Below, one piece after another: positions 50,601 through 59,936 of a DNA stretch of 64,000 nucleotides. The stretch is taken from NCBI RefSeq assembly GCF_026013615.1, contig NZ_JAPDPI010000016.1, positions 46,659 to 110,658 of the forward strand. Direction: 5' to 3'. Source of the DNA: Plebeiibacterium marinum. GTDB taxonomy: Bacteria; Bacteroidota; Bacteroidia; Bacteroidales; Marinilabiliaceae. The position numbers and the translations under genes were made by a program. How positions within the stretch are numbered: the stretch's first letter is position 1; each line of letters opens with the position of its first letter. Below the pieces are notes generated by a model that was not told the DNA's origin, did no database searches, and was given only the letters and a program-made list of their open reading frames with translations.

Positions 50601-50726
50601 TCTTATGCAAAAGGTGATCCTGTGCCGGTTCCTGATTTTGTTTATTATGTTATTGTAACTATAGTTGTAGTAGTGGGTTATGCTTTTTATAATCATGATA
50701 AGACAAGAAAAACGAGTTTAGGTTAA
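47652..50726 (+). CDS. ccsBA: Fused cytochrome c biogenesis protein (ResB-CcsA)
   Basis: ResB-like N-terminus; CcsA motif '[34 protein letters not shown]'. Confidence 0.92.
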   Translation: [1024 protein letters not shown]

Positions 50727-50955
50727 CTCGTTACTAATAATTTTTGTTTGGAGTAATTGGTCTTGACAGAAAGAGGTTTCCAAAATATATACAATGTTGT
50801 TTATTTGCTGTTAATAAGTAAGCTCCAATTGGTACGGGTACTCAGGTTTAATATTTGTATTTTTGAAACATACAGAAAGAATGTAATAAGAAAACACGGA
50901 TTACCTATAGTTTGGTAGGTCTGGGAATAGGATATATTTAAACCGGGAGTGATAA

Positions 50956-53900
50956 ATGAAAAAGGAAAGTTTGGAAAATACATCCAGGCTTCAGTCATTA
51001 GAGGCAGAGGTTAAGCATCTGAAAGGTTTGCTTAGCAAAGTATCGGTGTCTTCAAATCAGGTGGAAAGTGGTTTTGTCGATAAGATCGAATCAAAAATTG
51101 ACGGGTTGGCTCATAGTGGTGAACGGTATGCTGATATTGTAGCGTTAGTTTTAAAAGAGTTGGGTCAAAATATTAGTGCTGATAGGGTATCTGTTTTTGA
51201 TTACGATAATGACAGCAGTGGATATTTAGCTAAATATCAATGGTGTAATGAAAATTTTCAGGAATATCATCCTTCAGACCTGATCATAAGCGATATTGAA
51301 AATCCTTTATTAAATCCTACTTGTGGAAATGCATTTGCTACATGCTCTTTAAACGAAGATCTTAAGAATTCGTTGGCTTCAAAATTTGAAACATTTCAGG
51401 TTCAGTCTTTATTGATCCTGCCATTTGGCAATGATGAAATCATAAATGGATTGTTGGTTCTTGAAGTATGTACTTTTAGCCGGGAGTGGTTTGATTTTGA
51501 AATCAATGAACTTGCATCAAATAGCAGGTTGATTGAATCTTTGCTTGATAAATATTGGTTTAAGAGAAATGCACAGGAGGAGGTTTTAATAAGGTCGTTG
51601 ATACACAAGGCAACCCAGATTGTTTCACACAGTCGAAATTCCAGAAAATGTATTGTTCAACTATTGGAGCTGATCGGGCAAGAATTGGCTATTGAATCGG
51701 CTTATATTGTCGAAAAAGGAAATCTTTCTAATCACCATGAGCTGTTGTGGCTACAGGGTGAACATGAAGAGGATGGGTGTTTGTCTGGGTTTGAAATTGA
51801 CAAGCTTGTTTCAGGAAAATCGATAGGAAGTGGCATTGTGTTGCATAAAAAAGAGATTTCCGGGAGTGGGGTGGATTTTGTTCGTTCGGAATCGATAATG
51901 GTTAGCAAGCTTGAATGTAGTAATGATTTTGTGGGTTGGCTGATTGTGGAAGCAACAACAGACAGGGTTCGGTGGATTAGTAAGTTTAACGGATTTTTGA
52001 AATCGCTTGCAAACCTGTTGTCTACTGCTTTGGGAGATCTGCATCAGGAAAATGAGCTCAATAATAGGTGTTTGTATTTGCTCGAAGCCAACAAGGGATT
52101 GGCTGTGAAGGAAACCTTTTTGCAAGAAGTGTTAAAAAATGCGCCTTGGGGTATCATAAAGTTATGTGGATCTGAAGTGAAACTTGCAAATGAAAAAGTT
52201 GCTTCAATATTTGAATTGTCGGTTGAAGAACTAGTTGGTAAGCAGCTTGTAGATTTGATTGATAAAGACAGGGCTTCTGAGTTGTTGCTACAGGCTCGTA
52301 AAGGGATGGGAATTGTACAGATACAAACGAGTTTGCAGGTGGGATTGTATACCAAGCAATTATTGTGTGCAGCGGCTGTTGACAATTCAATGAGCGAAGA
52401 TGGTTTTATGCTTTTTATATCTGACGTAACTTCACAGGTTGCTGTTGAAACTAAATACTCTGAACTCAGAATTCGTTATGAAAAGATATTGGAATCATCA
52501 ATTGATGGAATTTTTATAACAGATTTAAATACAAATGTAAAATTTGTTAATAAATCAGCTCGGGATATATTGAAATATGATGCAGTTGAGGCCACGCAAT
52601 TAAGTTTAAAAGAATTGTTTATTGAGGAGGCAGATGATTTTATTACGAAAATGAAATCTGGTCTTGTCTCTGATAAGTTTTATAAAAGTCGCGCTGCTCT
52701 GAAAAATAAAGACGGAGAAGTGTTATTGGCCGATATAGCTGTCAGTAAAATTTACATTGATAATAAAGAACATCTTTATTTTACGATCCATGAAGTAGGA
52801 GTGAGTGATGTTGTGGAGCCTGGAATCCAGGGAACAGGAGGCGATTTTGAGCAGTTGGCACTGGTTAGTCCTGATATTGTGTTGCGTCTGGATACCGATA
52901 GGCGAATATGGTTTTATAATGAATCCTTAATAAATAATTTTCCCTTTTTGGCTGAAAAGGAAGTGCGGGGAAGTACACTGACTGAGCTGGGGGTATTTAA
53001 TGAAGTAGTTGGACCAACCTGGGAAGCCAAAATAAATGATGTGATTTCGACAAAAGAAAAAACTGCTATGCAGCTTGGGTTTAGTGATGAGTCGAAAGAG
53101 CTGTATTTTGATTGGGTTATTTCTCCTGAGTTGGATGGCCAGGGCAATGTGCTTGGTTTATTTGCGATAGGGAAGAGTCTTTCGGAACAAAAAAATGTAG
53201 AAAAACAATTGTTAGAGGCCAAGGTGAAAGCGGAGGAGTCGGATAAACTGAAATCTTCGTTTCTAGCCAATATCAGTCATGAGCTAAGAACCCCCTTAAA
53301 TGCGATTGTTGGTTTTTCTGCCTTGCTTAGGGGAGATAATGTGTCGGATGCAGAAAGGGACGATTATGTGGAAGTGATCCATAAAAACTCTGACAGCTTG
53401 ATGAGTCTCATCAATAATATTATCGATGTGGCCAAGATTGAAAGTGGAAAGATAGCTGTGGAGAAGGAATCTGTTGAGGTTCGTGAGGTGCTTCAATCGT
53501 TATATGATGATTTTACTCCTAAGATTGACATTGAGCATAAAGGCAGGGTTAAGCTTTATTTGTCGATGCCTAAGGAAGAGAGATGTGAAATACTTTCCGA
53601 TTCAATCAGGTTCAGGCAAATTATGGTGAATTTAATTGGTAATGCGGTTAAATTTACCATTAAAGGATTTATAGAATTTGGATATGCCAGAGAAGATGGT
53701 GTGATAAAGTTCTATGTTAAAGATACAGGAATAGGTATTTCAGAAGCAAAGCAAAAACTGATATTCCAACCTTTCAGAAAAGAAGTAGAAACAAGCAATC
53801 AAATATATGGGGGAACAGGAATAGGTCTTTCAATATGTGAAAAAATTGTACAGGCATTAGGTGGGGAAATAGGTTTGAAATCGGATAAAGGAAAAGGTTC

Positions 53901-54390
53901 TGAATTTTATTTTACGCATCCTGTTGAATTGCAAAAGAAAGAAGAGGAGAAAAGAATATCTCATAAAACCATAACAATTACTAATCCTGTATTGCAAAAG
54001 AACTACTATTGGCCAAATAAGATGATGCTGTTGGTTGATGAGAATAGCAGTGCTCACTTGCAAATGCGGAAGTTTATAGAAAAAACCGGGATTACATTGG
54101 TTTCTGCACGTACTGCAGCCGGAGCAAGCAAGTTGCTTATGAACAGAAAGGATATCCATTTGGTTGTTATGGATTTAAAATTTCCGGATTCAACGGGTTA
54201 TGAACTGGTGAAGGAAATTAAAAAACTCAACACCAATATTCCTGTAATTGTTCATTCGGATAAGGCTATAAATGGTAATTGTGATGATTTGTTAGGCCAG
54301 GGTTTTGATGCTTGTATTCAAAAGCCTTCAGATAAAGATGAAGTCCTTAATGTAATGGATAGGTTTCTTGTTGAGGCAAGTCAGAGGTAG
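50956..54390 (+). CDS. GAF/PAS hybrid histidine kinase with receiver domain
   Basis: 'SFLANISHELRTPLNAIVGFSALL', 'GGTGIGLSICEKIV', C-terminal REC with 'VVMDLKFP' and 'QKP'. Confidence 0.92.
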   Translation: MKKESLENTSRLQSLEAEVKHLKGLLSKVSVSSNQVESGFVDKIESKIDGLAHSGERYADIVALVLKELGQNISADRVSVFDYDNDSSGYLAKYQWCNENFQEYHPSDLIISDIENPLLNPTCGNAFATCSLNEDLKNSLASKFETFQVQSLLILPFGNDEIINGLLVLEVCTFSREWFDFEINELASNSRLIESLLDKYWFKRNAQEEVLIRSLIHKATQIVSHSRNSRKCIVQLLELIGQELAIESAYIVEKGNLSNHHELLWLQGEHEEDGCLSGFEIDKLVSGKSIGSGIVLHKKEISGSGVDFVRSESIMVSKLECSNDFVGWLIVEATTDRVRWISKFNGFLKSLANLLSTALGDLHQENELNNRCLYLLEANKGLAVKETFLQEVLKNAPWGIIKLCGSEVKLANEKVASIFELSVEELVGKQLVDLIDKDRASELLLQARKGMGIVQIQTSLQVGLYTKQLLCAAAVDNSMSEDGFMLFISDVTSQVAVETKYSELRIRYEKILESSIDGIFITDLNTNVKFVNKSARDILKYDAVEATQLSLKELFIEEADDFITKMKSGLVSDKFYKSRAALKNKDGEVLLADIAVSKIYIDNKEHLYFTIHEVGVSDVVEPGIQGTGGDFEQLALVSPDIVLRLDTDRRIWFYNESLINNFPFLAEKEVRGSTLTELGVFNEVVGPTWEAKINDVISTKEKTAMQLGFSDESKELYFDWVISPELDGQGNVLGLFAIGKSLSEQKNVEKQLLEAKVKAEESDKLKSSFLANISHELRTPLNAIVGFSALLRGDNVSDAERDDYVEVIHKNSDSLMSLINNIIDVAKIESGKIAVEKESVEVREVLQSLYDDFTPKIDIEHKGRVKLYLSMPKEERCEILSDSIRFRQIMVNLIGNAVKFTIKGFIEFGYAREDGVIKFYVKDTGIGISEAKQKLIFQPFRKEVETSNQIYGGTGIGLSICEKIVQALGGEIGLKSDKGKGSEFYFTHPVELQKKEEEKRISHKTITITNPVLQKNYYWPNKMMLLVDENSSAHLQMRKFIEKTGITLVSARTAAGASKLLMNRKDIHLVVMDLKFPDSTGYELVKEIKKLNTNIPVIVHSDKAINGNCDDLLGQGFDACIQKPSDKDEVLNVMDRFLVEASQR

Positions 54391-54409
54391 TTCTTTCAGA
54401 TAGATTTAA

Positions 54410-54452
54410 GCAAAAAAAATGTGTATCTCTATTGTAGGTGAGATACACATTT
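54410..54452 (-). terminator. Terminator of the 54505-55134 gene
   Basis: AATGTGTATCTC/GAGATACACATT with A-run (T-tract on -). Confidence 0.85.
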
Positions 54453-54504
54453 AAAATGAGTATTAAGTTGAGTTTGTTGTTGCTCAACCTGGTCTTCCTG
54501 ATCT

Positions 54505-55134
54505 TTATTTGTTAAAGGCATAAGTGTAATTTTTGTTATCCGAATTGATCTGCACTGTATAATTTCCAGTTGGCAATGCTGAAATATCATATTTCTTTGA
54601 AAAAGCATTTCCGCCTGTAACCGTTTGTGTAAATAATTCTTCTGAGTTTGCATCTGTAATAGATATGCTAAATGCTCTGCTGCTAAAATCCAGGTGGCTT
54701 ACAAGTAATGTGTTGTCAGTTACTTTTACAAAAGAATTGGCCTTGTTTAGTGAAGCGCTCTTTTTTTTGTCCGTTACAATCTTGTGATCTTCAACAATAA
54801 ATGATTTTGAAAGACTTTCGCTTCCTTTTTGTTTTAGTATAACAGAATATTCACCATCGCTCAAGTGTGAAAAATCCAGTACTTTTTGTGTGAAGCCCGG
54901 TTGGTCAATCCATTCTTTGTGAAAAACCACTCCCTCATTGTTCTCAATTAGTAAAACAGCATTCTTGGCACTAAAGTTACTTACCGATAATATGGAATAG
55001 TCAGTGTGTAAGTAGGGTAAGATAGAGACTTTAGATGCTGGTGCTTTTCCTTCACCTTCTCCTGCAAAAACTGTTGTGGTTAAGGCAAACATTACTCCCA
55101 ATGCTAAACCTTTAAATAATCTACTTGATTTCAT
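54505..55134 (-). CDS. Secreted protein with two DUF3244/secretion-tail-like beta domains
   Basis: Signal peptide; two internally similar segments ending 'LSDGEYSVILK' and 'LPTGNYTVQIN'. Confidence 0.7.
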   Translation of the reverse strand: MKSSRLFKGLALGVMFALTTTVFAGEGEGKAPASKVSILPYLHTDYSILSVSNFSAKNAVLLIENNEGVVFHKEWIDQPGFTQKVLDFSHLSDGEYSVILKQKGSESLSKSFIVEDHKIVTDKKKSASLNKANSFVKVTDNTLLVSHLDFSSRAFSISITDANSEELFTQTVTGGNAFSKKYDISALPTGNYTVQINSDNKNYTYAFNK

Positions 55135-55160
55135 AAAATATATGTTTTTTGTTGATAAAG

Positions 55161-55182
55161 TGTCAACTTTGGTGGGTTGACA
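55161..55182. promoter_or_regulatory. Operator-like dyad TGTCAAC-N8-GTTGACA
   Basis: Perfect 7-bp arms 27 bp upstream of the 55134 start codon. Confidence 0.5.
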
Positions 55183-55302
55183 TTACAAACATACATGTAT
55201 TTGGTGTTTTGATTGCAAAAAATAGGGGGTGCGAGACTTGTGATTTATGTTTTATTAAGGCTTTGTTGCAAAAGTTCGTTTCGGTAACATGTAGAAAATA
55301 CA

Positions 55303-55324
55303 AAGTTAACATTAAGTTAACATT
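55303..55324. repeat. Perfect tandem 11-mer AAGTTAACATT x2
   Basis: Direct sequence; further TTAACA at 55336 and 55355. Confidence 0.7.
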
Positions 55325-55463
55325 GAAAAGAGGCGTTAACAAATGGGCTGGTTTTTAACAAAAATGCCCACAATTATTCCTCCAATGTTAAAAATATCCT
55401 TTGCTTTTACTGGCTTTGTTAATTACTGTTTTGTATCGTTCAGACGCTGTGGGAATCAGTTGT

Positions 55464-57878
55464 TCAAAACCTGCTTGATATGGAAATAATGAAGTTTCTG
55501 CCAGGGCTGCTTATACCTGATGAGAAGGTCTTGTAATGTATGTCGGTAATGTTTTCGATAGAAATCTGGGCGATTATGTTCTCGGATATTTCAAATTGGT
55601 TTGCCCAATTAATGGTACACCAGGAAGGGAATGTATTGTTTATCCCTTCTTCTTCGTTGTCTTCTCCGTAAGGCGACATGTCGGCAAATTCTTTTTTACC
55701 CTGGTAATGGATGTAAACCTCAGTTTTATATCTTTTCTTTTGGTATGAAGTAGAAATTTTTCCGAATAAAGGGGTGATGTGCCCCAATGGTTCATTTGTC
55801 GATGTGATCTTTCCGTGGGTGTAATTAATAGTGGCCTGAATGGAAATATGCGGCAGAGGTGAGGCGTTTACGCCTGCACATATTCCTTTGATTGAGGCTT
55901 TCTGTGCGTTAATGTTTGTTACAATTCTATATAAATCACCATCATAAGGAATGGAGTCCATTTTGTATGGGGTGTTGTAACTCCTTACAATGGCATCCCT
56001 TAACCAGGTATGATAAAGTGAAATATTTAATAATATCATTTCGTTGTTAAATGACTTGTCGGCAGAAAGTTCCAGGTTATAGGCGTATTCTGGTTTTAGG
56101 CCTGGATTGGGTAAGCTTATTTCATCATTCTTTGCTCTTATCTTTCCATAATCGTCAACGTTAGCTACTCTGTATCCACTGGTAAATATGGTGTTTATTT
56201 TCCATGATTTGTCAGGTGAGTATACAAATCCAATGCTTCCGGAAGGAGCAGTGTTTCTGTTGTCTAGTTTTTTTAGTAAAGGTTTGAATCCATCGGTATC
56301 TTTAAATTTCGAACTGAAATGATAGTGCCCGATCCGAATGCCGGCATTGAATATAAGATTGGGGTTTAGTTCTGTATGGTAACTAGTATATATAGCATAC
56401 GTGTGAGAGTGTGTTCCTCCGTTTGGATATCGTGTTGGTGCAGAGCTAATGTTGTTTGTGTTGATGTTTTTATAAGACGCATTGGAGTTTACGTGGTTGT
56501 AGATGAATTCTATTCCGTAGTTTATTCTTGAGCTTGATTCCAGTTGCTTTACTAAGTCGATATTTATGCTGCCTATATTTAGATCTTCAACCTGTGATAG
56601 TTTTTGTTCTGAATTGAACTTTCGGCTATGTCGCGATTCTTTAATTTTTTGGTAGGCAACAACAGTGTGTACAGAACTGAAAATTTTACATTGTTTGTTG
56701 TACTGGCTATTGGCAGATATAAACAGCCTTTCCTGGGGACCGTAGTAGTATTCGCTATATTTTAGATAATCGTTTTTGTAATCGTTAAGCGCATCAAACC
56801 TGTGAATATTGGATGAGGTGGAATACTGGCTGTTTAGCATTAATTCATGGTTTCTGTTTGCCTGGAAACTCATCTTTTGAATGATGTCATATTGTTTGTA
56901 ACCCGTAAATAGTTGTGTTGATGGATTTGGGTTAATAAACATGGAGTCTTTTCCATTGATTCTTTTACTGTAGTGTAGTATTTTTCCCCATTCGTCAGCT
57001 CCTGCACTATTCCTCCTGTTTTTACCCATTTCAATATCTCCAAAGTCGCTGTACGAAAAGCTTGTTAATGAAGCAATTTTTTTTGATCCCAGGTTTAAAT
57101 GGATGTTCGACTTTAACGTATTTGTTGAAGAGTGCGCTTGCAAGGATGCTCCCGCTTTTATAAAAGGATTGTTGGCGGTGGAATAAACTGGATTTTTAGT
57201 GTTATAGCTGATTACCCCGCCCAAGGCGTCACTTCCATACATTACAGAAGAGGGGCCAAATAGGATTTCAGTATTATTTAAAATTGAGGGGTCAATGGTG
57301 ATGGAGTTTTGTAAATGGCCGCTTCTGTATATGGCATTGTTCATTCTAACGCCATCAACCACCAGTAGTATTCTGTTGGCTTCAAATCCACGCAGAACAG
57401 GGCTGCCTCCCCCTCCCTGGCTCTTTTGTACTGCAACGTACCCTGTGGATGTTAATATGTCGGCTGCGGTATTTGCATTTTTATATTGTATGGTTTTGGG
57501 AGCAACAGTTTGTATGAAATAGGGAATGTTTTTTTTGTTTTCTTCAATTCTGTTGGCAGACACAATAAACTCATCAATGGTAAATATTTTCGGGATCAGG
57601 TATATGATTTTTTGGTTTCTTTCATGAACCTGTAAAAGCAAAAGGTTATAGGCCGGATGCTTAATCCAAAGTTTGCTATTTTTCTCAAATATAGATAAAT
57701 CTATTGATCCACTGGCATTTGAAACTGTTGTTGTAGATTCGTATTCGTCAAAAACCATTACGTTAGATACAGGCAAATGTGTTTCGCTATCTAAAATAGT
57801 AATGTTTTGGGAATTAATTTCGAGTGAGGAAAATAGGGTTAATGATAATAGTAAAAATATAATATTAATGTTCTTCAT
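55464..57878 (-). CDS. TonB-dependent outer-membrane receptor
   Basis: Carboxypeptidase-like N-terminus, plug 'GGGGSPVLRGFEANRILLVVDGVRMNNAIYRSGHLQ', barrel. Confidence 0.93.
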   Translation of the reverse strand: MKNINIIFLLLSLTLFSSLEINSQNITILDSETHLPVSNVMVFDEYESTTTVSNASGSIDLSIFEKNSKLWIKHPAYNLLLLQVHERNQKIIYLIPKIFTIDEFIVSANRIEENKKNIPYFIQTVAPKTIQYKNANTAADILTSTGYVAVQKSQGGGGSPVLRGFEANRILLVVDGVRMNNAIYRSGHLQNSITIDPSILNNTEILFGPSSVMYGSDALGGVISYNTKNPVYSTANNPFIKAGASLQAHSSTNTLKSNIHLNLGSKKIASLTSFSYSDFGDIEMGKNRRNSAGADEWGKILHYSKRINGKDSMFINPNPSTQLFTGYKQYDIIQKMSFQANRNHELMLNSQYSTSSNIHRFDALNDYKNDYLKYSEYYYGPQERLFISANSQYNKQCKIFSSVHTVVAYQKIKESRHSRKFNSEQKLSQVEDLNIGSINIDLVKQLESSSRINYGIEFIYNHVNSNASYKNINTNNISSAPTRYPNGGTHSHTYAIYTSYHTELNPNLIFNAGIRIGHYHFSSKFKDTDGFKPLLKKLDNRNTAPSGSIGFVYSPDKSWKINTIFTSGYRVANVDDYGKIRAKNDEISLPNPGLKPEYAYNLELSADKSFNNEMILLNISLYHTWLRDAIVRSYNTPYKMDSIPYDGDLYRIVTNINAQKASIKGICAGVNASPLPHISIQATINYTHGKITSTNEPLGHITPLFGKISTSYQKKRYKTEVYIHYQGKKEFADMSPYGEDNEEEGINNTFPSWCTINWANQFEISENIIAQISIENITDIHYKTFSSGISSPGRNFIISISSRF

Positions 57879-57890
57879 TTCTTGAATTAC

Positions 57891-59795
57891 TCAGTCCAAC
57901 ATCTGTTTTGCGGTCTTATAAATTGATTTTTTGTCAAATCCGCATTCGTGCTGTAATTCAGTTTGTGTGCCATGATCAACAAACCTGTCAGGGACACCCA
58001 GTTTTTTTATTTGTGAAGCATAGCCGTGTTCAACCATAAATTCCGTTACAGCGGTGCCTATACCACCAATAATCGTTCCATCTTCTATGGTAATAACTTT
58101 TTTATGCTTTTTAAATACCTGGTGCAGCAATTCTTCATCTAAGGGTTTGCAGAATTTCAGGTCGTAAAGGGCTGCAGAAATGCCTTCTCTTTCCAGGGTT
58201 TTGCATACTTGTTCGGTTTTGTTGCATATGGGTCCTAAGGTAAGTATGGCTATGTCATCCCCTTCTCTGATTTGTTCGCCCTTTCCAATCACAATTGTTT
58301 GCATTTGGTTTTTCCACTCTAGTATTGAGCCATTCCCTCTTGGATAACGAATGACAAATGGCCCCATGTTGGCTTGCTGTGCAGTAAACATTAGGTTTCT
58401 TAGTTCATGTTCGTTGCGGGGACTGGCAATAATCAGGTTGGGGATAGGGCGGAAAAATGCCAGGTCGAAAACGCCATGGTGCGTTGCTCCGTCAGCACCT
58501 ACCAGGCCAGCTCTGTCCAAACAAAAAACTACATTGAGTTTTTGTAATGCAACATCGTGTATAACCTGATCAAAGGCACGCTGCATGAAGGATGAATAGA
58601 TGTTGCAAAATGGTACCAATCCAGATATGGCCAATCCTGCAGAAAATGTGACGGCATGTTGTTCTGCTATTCCAACATCAAAAGCCCTGTCGGGCATTTT
58701 CTCCATCATAATATTTAATGAACATCCGGAAGGCATAGCTGGTGTTATCCCTACAATATTTTCATTTTTTTCAGCGAGTTCAACAATGGTGTGTCCAAAT
58801 ACATCCTGGTATTTTGGAGGTTTGGGTTTTACCTCTTCAGGTTCAATTTTTTCACCGGTTTCTTTGTTGAATTTTGCTCCTGTTGCATGCCAGGCGGTTT
58901 GGTTTTCTTCAGCCAGTTTAAAGCCTTTCCCTTTTTTTGTAATGCAATGTAGTACTTTTGGGCCTGGGATGTCTTTCAGGTCTTTCATTACTTTTACCAG
59001 GTGATTGATGTCATGCCCGTCAACCGGACCAAAGTATCTGATGTTAAGACCTTCAAATATGTTTGTTTGCTTGGTGAGCAAAGATTTTATACTGTTGTTT
59101 ATGGCAACAATCTTATCTTTTGCATTTGGGCCTGTGATTTTAAATTTTTCCAGGCCCCTGAATATTTCTCTTCTGATTTTATTGTATGTATGAGAAGTTG
59201 AAATATCAACAAGATAATCGCTTAGTCCCCCAATATTGGGGTCTATAGCCATATTGTTGTCATTTAATACAATAAGCATATTGGCCTTGGATGAGCTAAG
59301 GTTGTTTAAGCCTTCAAATGCCTGGCCTGCAGTCATGCTGCCATCGCCTATAATGGCAACCGCCTGCCTTGTTGTTTCCTTGTTTCGTTGAGCAGCAAGA
59401 GCGATGCCCAATGCTGCAGATATTGAAGTTGATGAGTGGCCAACGCCAAATGCATCAAATTCACTTTCAAAAATATTAGGGAAACCGCTAATGCCTTTAT
59501 ATTTACGATTTGTGTGGAATACATCTTTTCTTCCGGTCAGTATTTTGTGTCCGTATGCCTGATGGCCAACATCCCAGATTAGTTTGTCGTATGGGGTGTT
59601 GAAAACATAATGCAGCGCAACGGTAAGCTCAATAACACCAAGACTGGCACCAAAATGCGCCGGATTGCACGAAACAGCATCAATGATAAAATCTCTAAGT
59701 TCCTGGCATACCTGTGGCAAATCTTTTTCGTTGATTTTTTTTAGGTCGTCAGGGCTATTAATGTCTTTGAGAAGGCTGTTTGTTATGTGTTGCAT
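57891..59795 (-). CDS. dxs: 1-deoxy-D-xylulose-5-phosphate synthase
   Basis: 'GHQAYGHKILTGRK', 'GDGSMTAGQAFEGLNN', 'DRAGLVGADGATHHGVFD'. Start set at MQHITNS. Confidence 0.97.
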   Translation of the reverse strand: MQHITNSLLKDINSPDDLKKINEKDLPQVCQELRDFIIDAVSCNPAHFGASLGVIELTVALHYVFNTPYDKLIWDVGHQAYGHKILTGRKDVFHTNRKYKGISGFPNIFESEFDAFGVGHSSTSISAALGIALAAQRNKETTRQAVAIIGDGSMTAGQAFEGLNNLSSSKANMLIVLNDNNMAIDPNIGGLSDYLVDISTSHTYNKIRREIFRGLEKFKITGPNAKDKIVAINNSIKSLLTKQTNIFEGLNIRYFGPVDGHDINHLVKVMKDLKDIPGPKVLHCITKKGKGFKLAEENQTAWHATGAKFNKETGEKIEPEEVKPKPPKYQDVFGHTIVELAEKNENIVGITPAMPSGCSLNIMMEKMPDRAFDVGIAEQHAVTFSAGLAISGLVPFCNIYSSFMQRAFDQVIHDVALQKLNVVFCLDRAGLVGADGATHHGVFDLAFFRPIPNLIIASPRNEHELRNLMFTAQQANMGPFVIRYPRGNGSILEWKNQMQTIVIGKGEQIREGDDIAILTLGPICNKTEQVCKTLEREGISAALYDLKFCKPLDEELLHQVFKKHKKVITIEDGTIIGGIGTAVTEFMVEHGYASQIKKLGVPDRFVDHGTQTELQHECGFDKKSIYKTAKQMLD

Positions 59796-59936
59796 TCTTT
59801 GTGTACAAGTAAAATTTATTGTGTGCAAATATAACATATTACACCGAAACTAACATTACAAGTGTTTTTATACTTAAAAAATATAAGCATCTTTGATGGC
59901 AAAATTTAATCAACACATTTAAAATCTTACAAGGAA

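Noticed and set aside
52914-53270. Minus-strand ORF within the hybrid kinase
   Set aside because: Shadow ORF opposite conserved kinase sequence.
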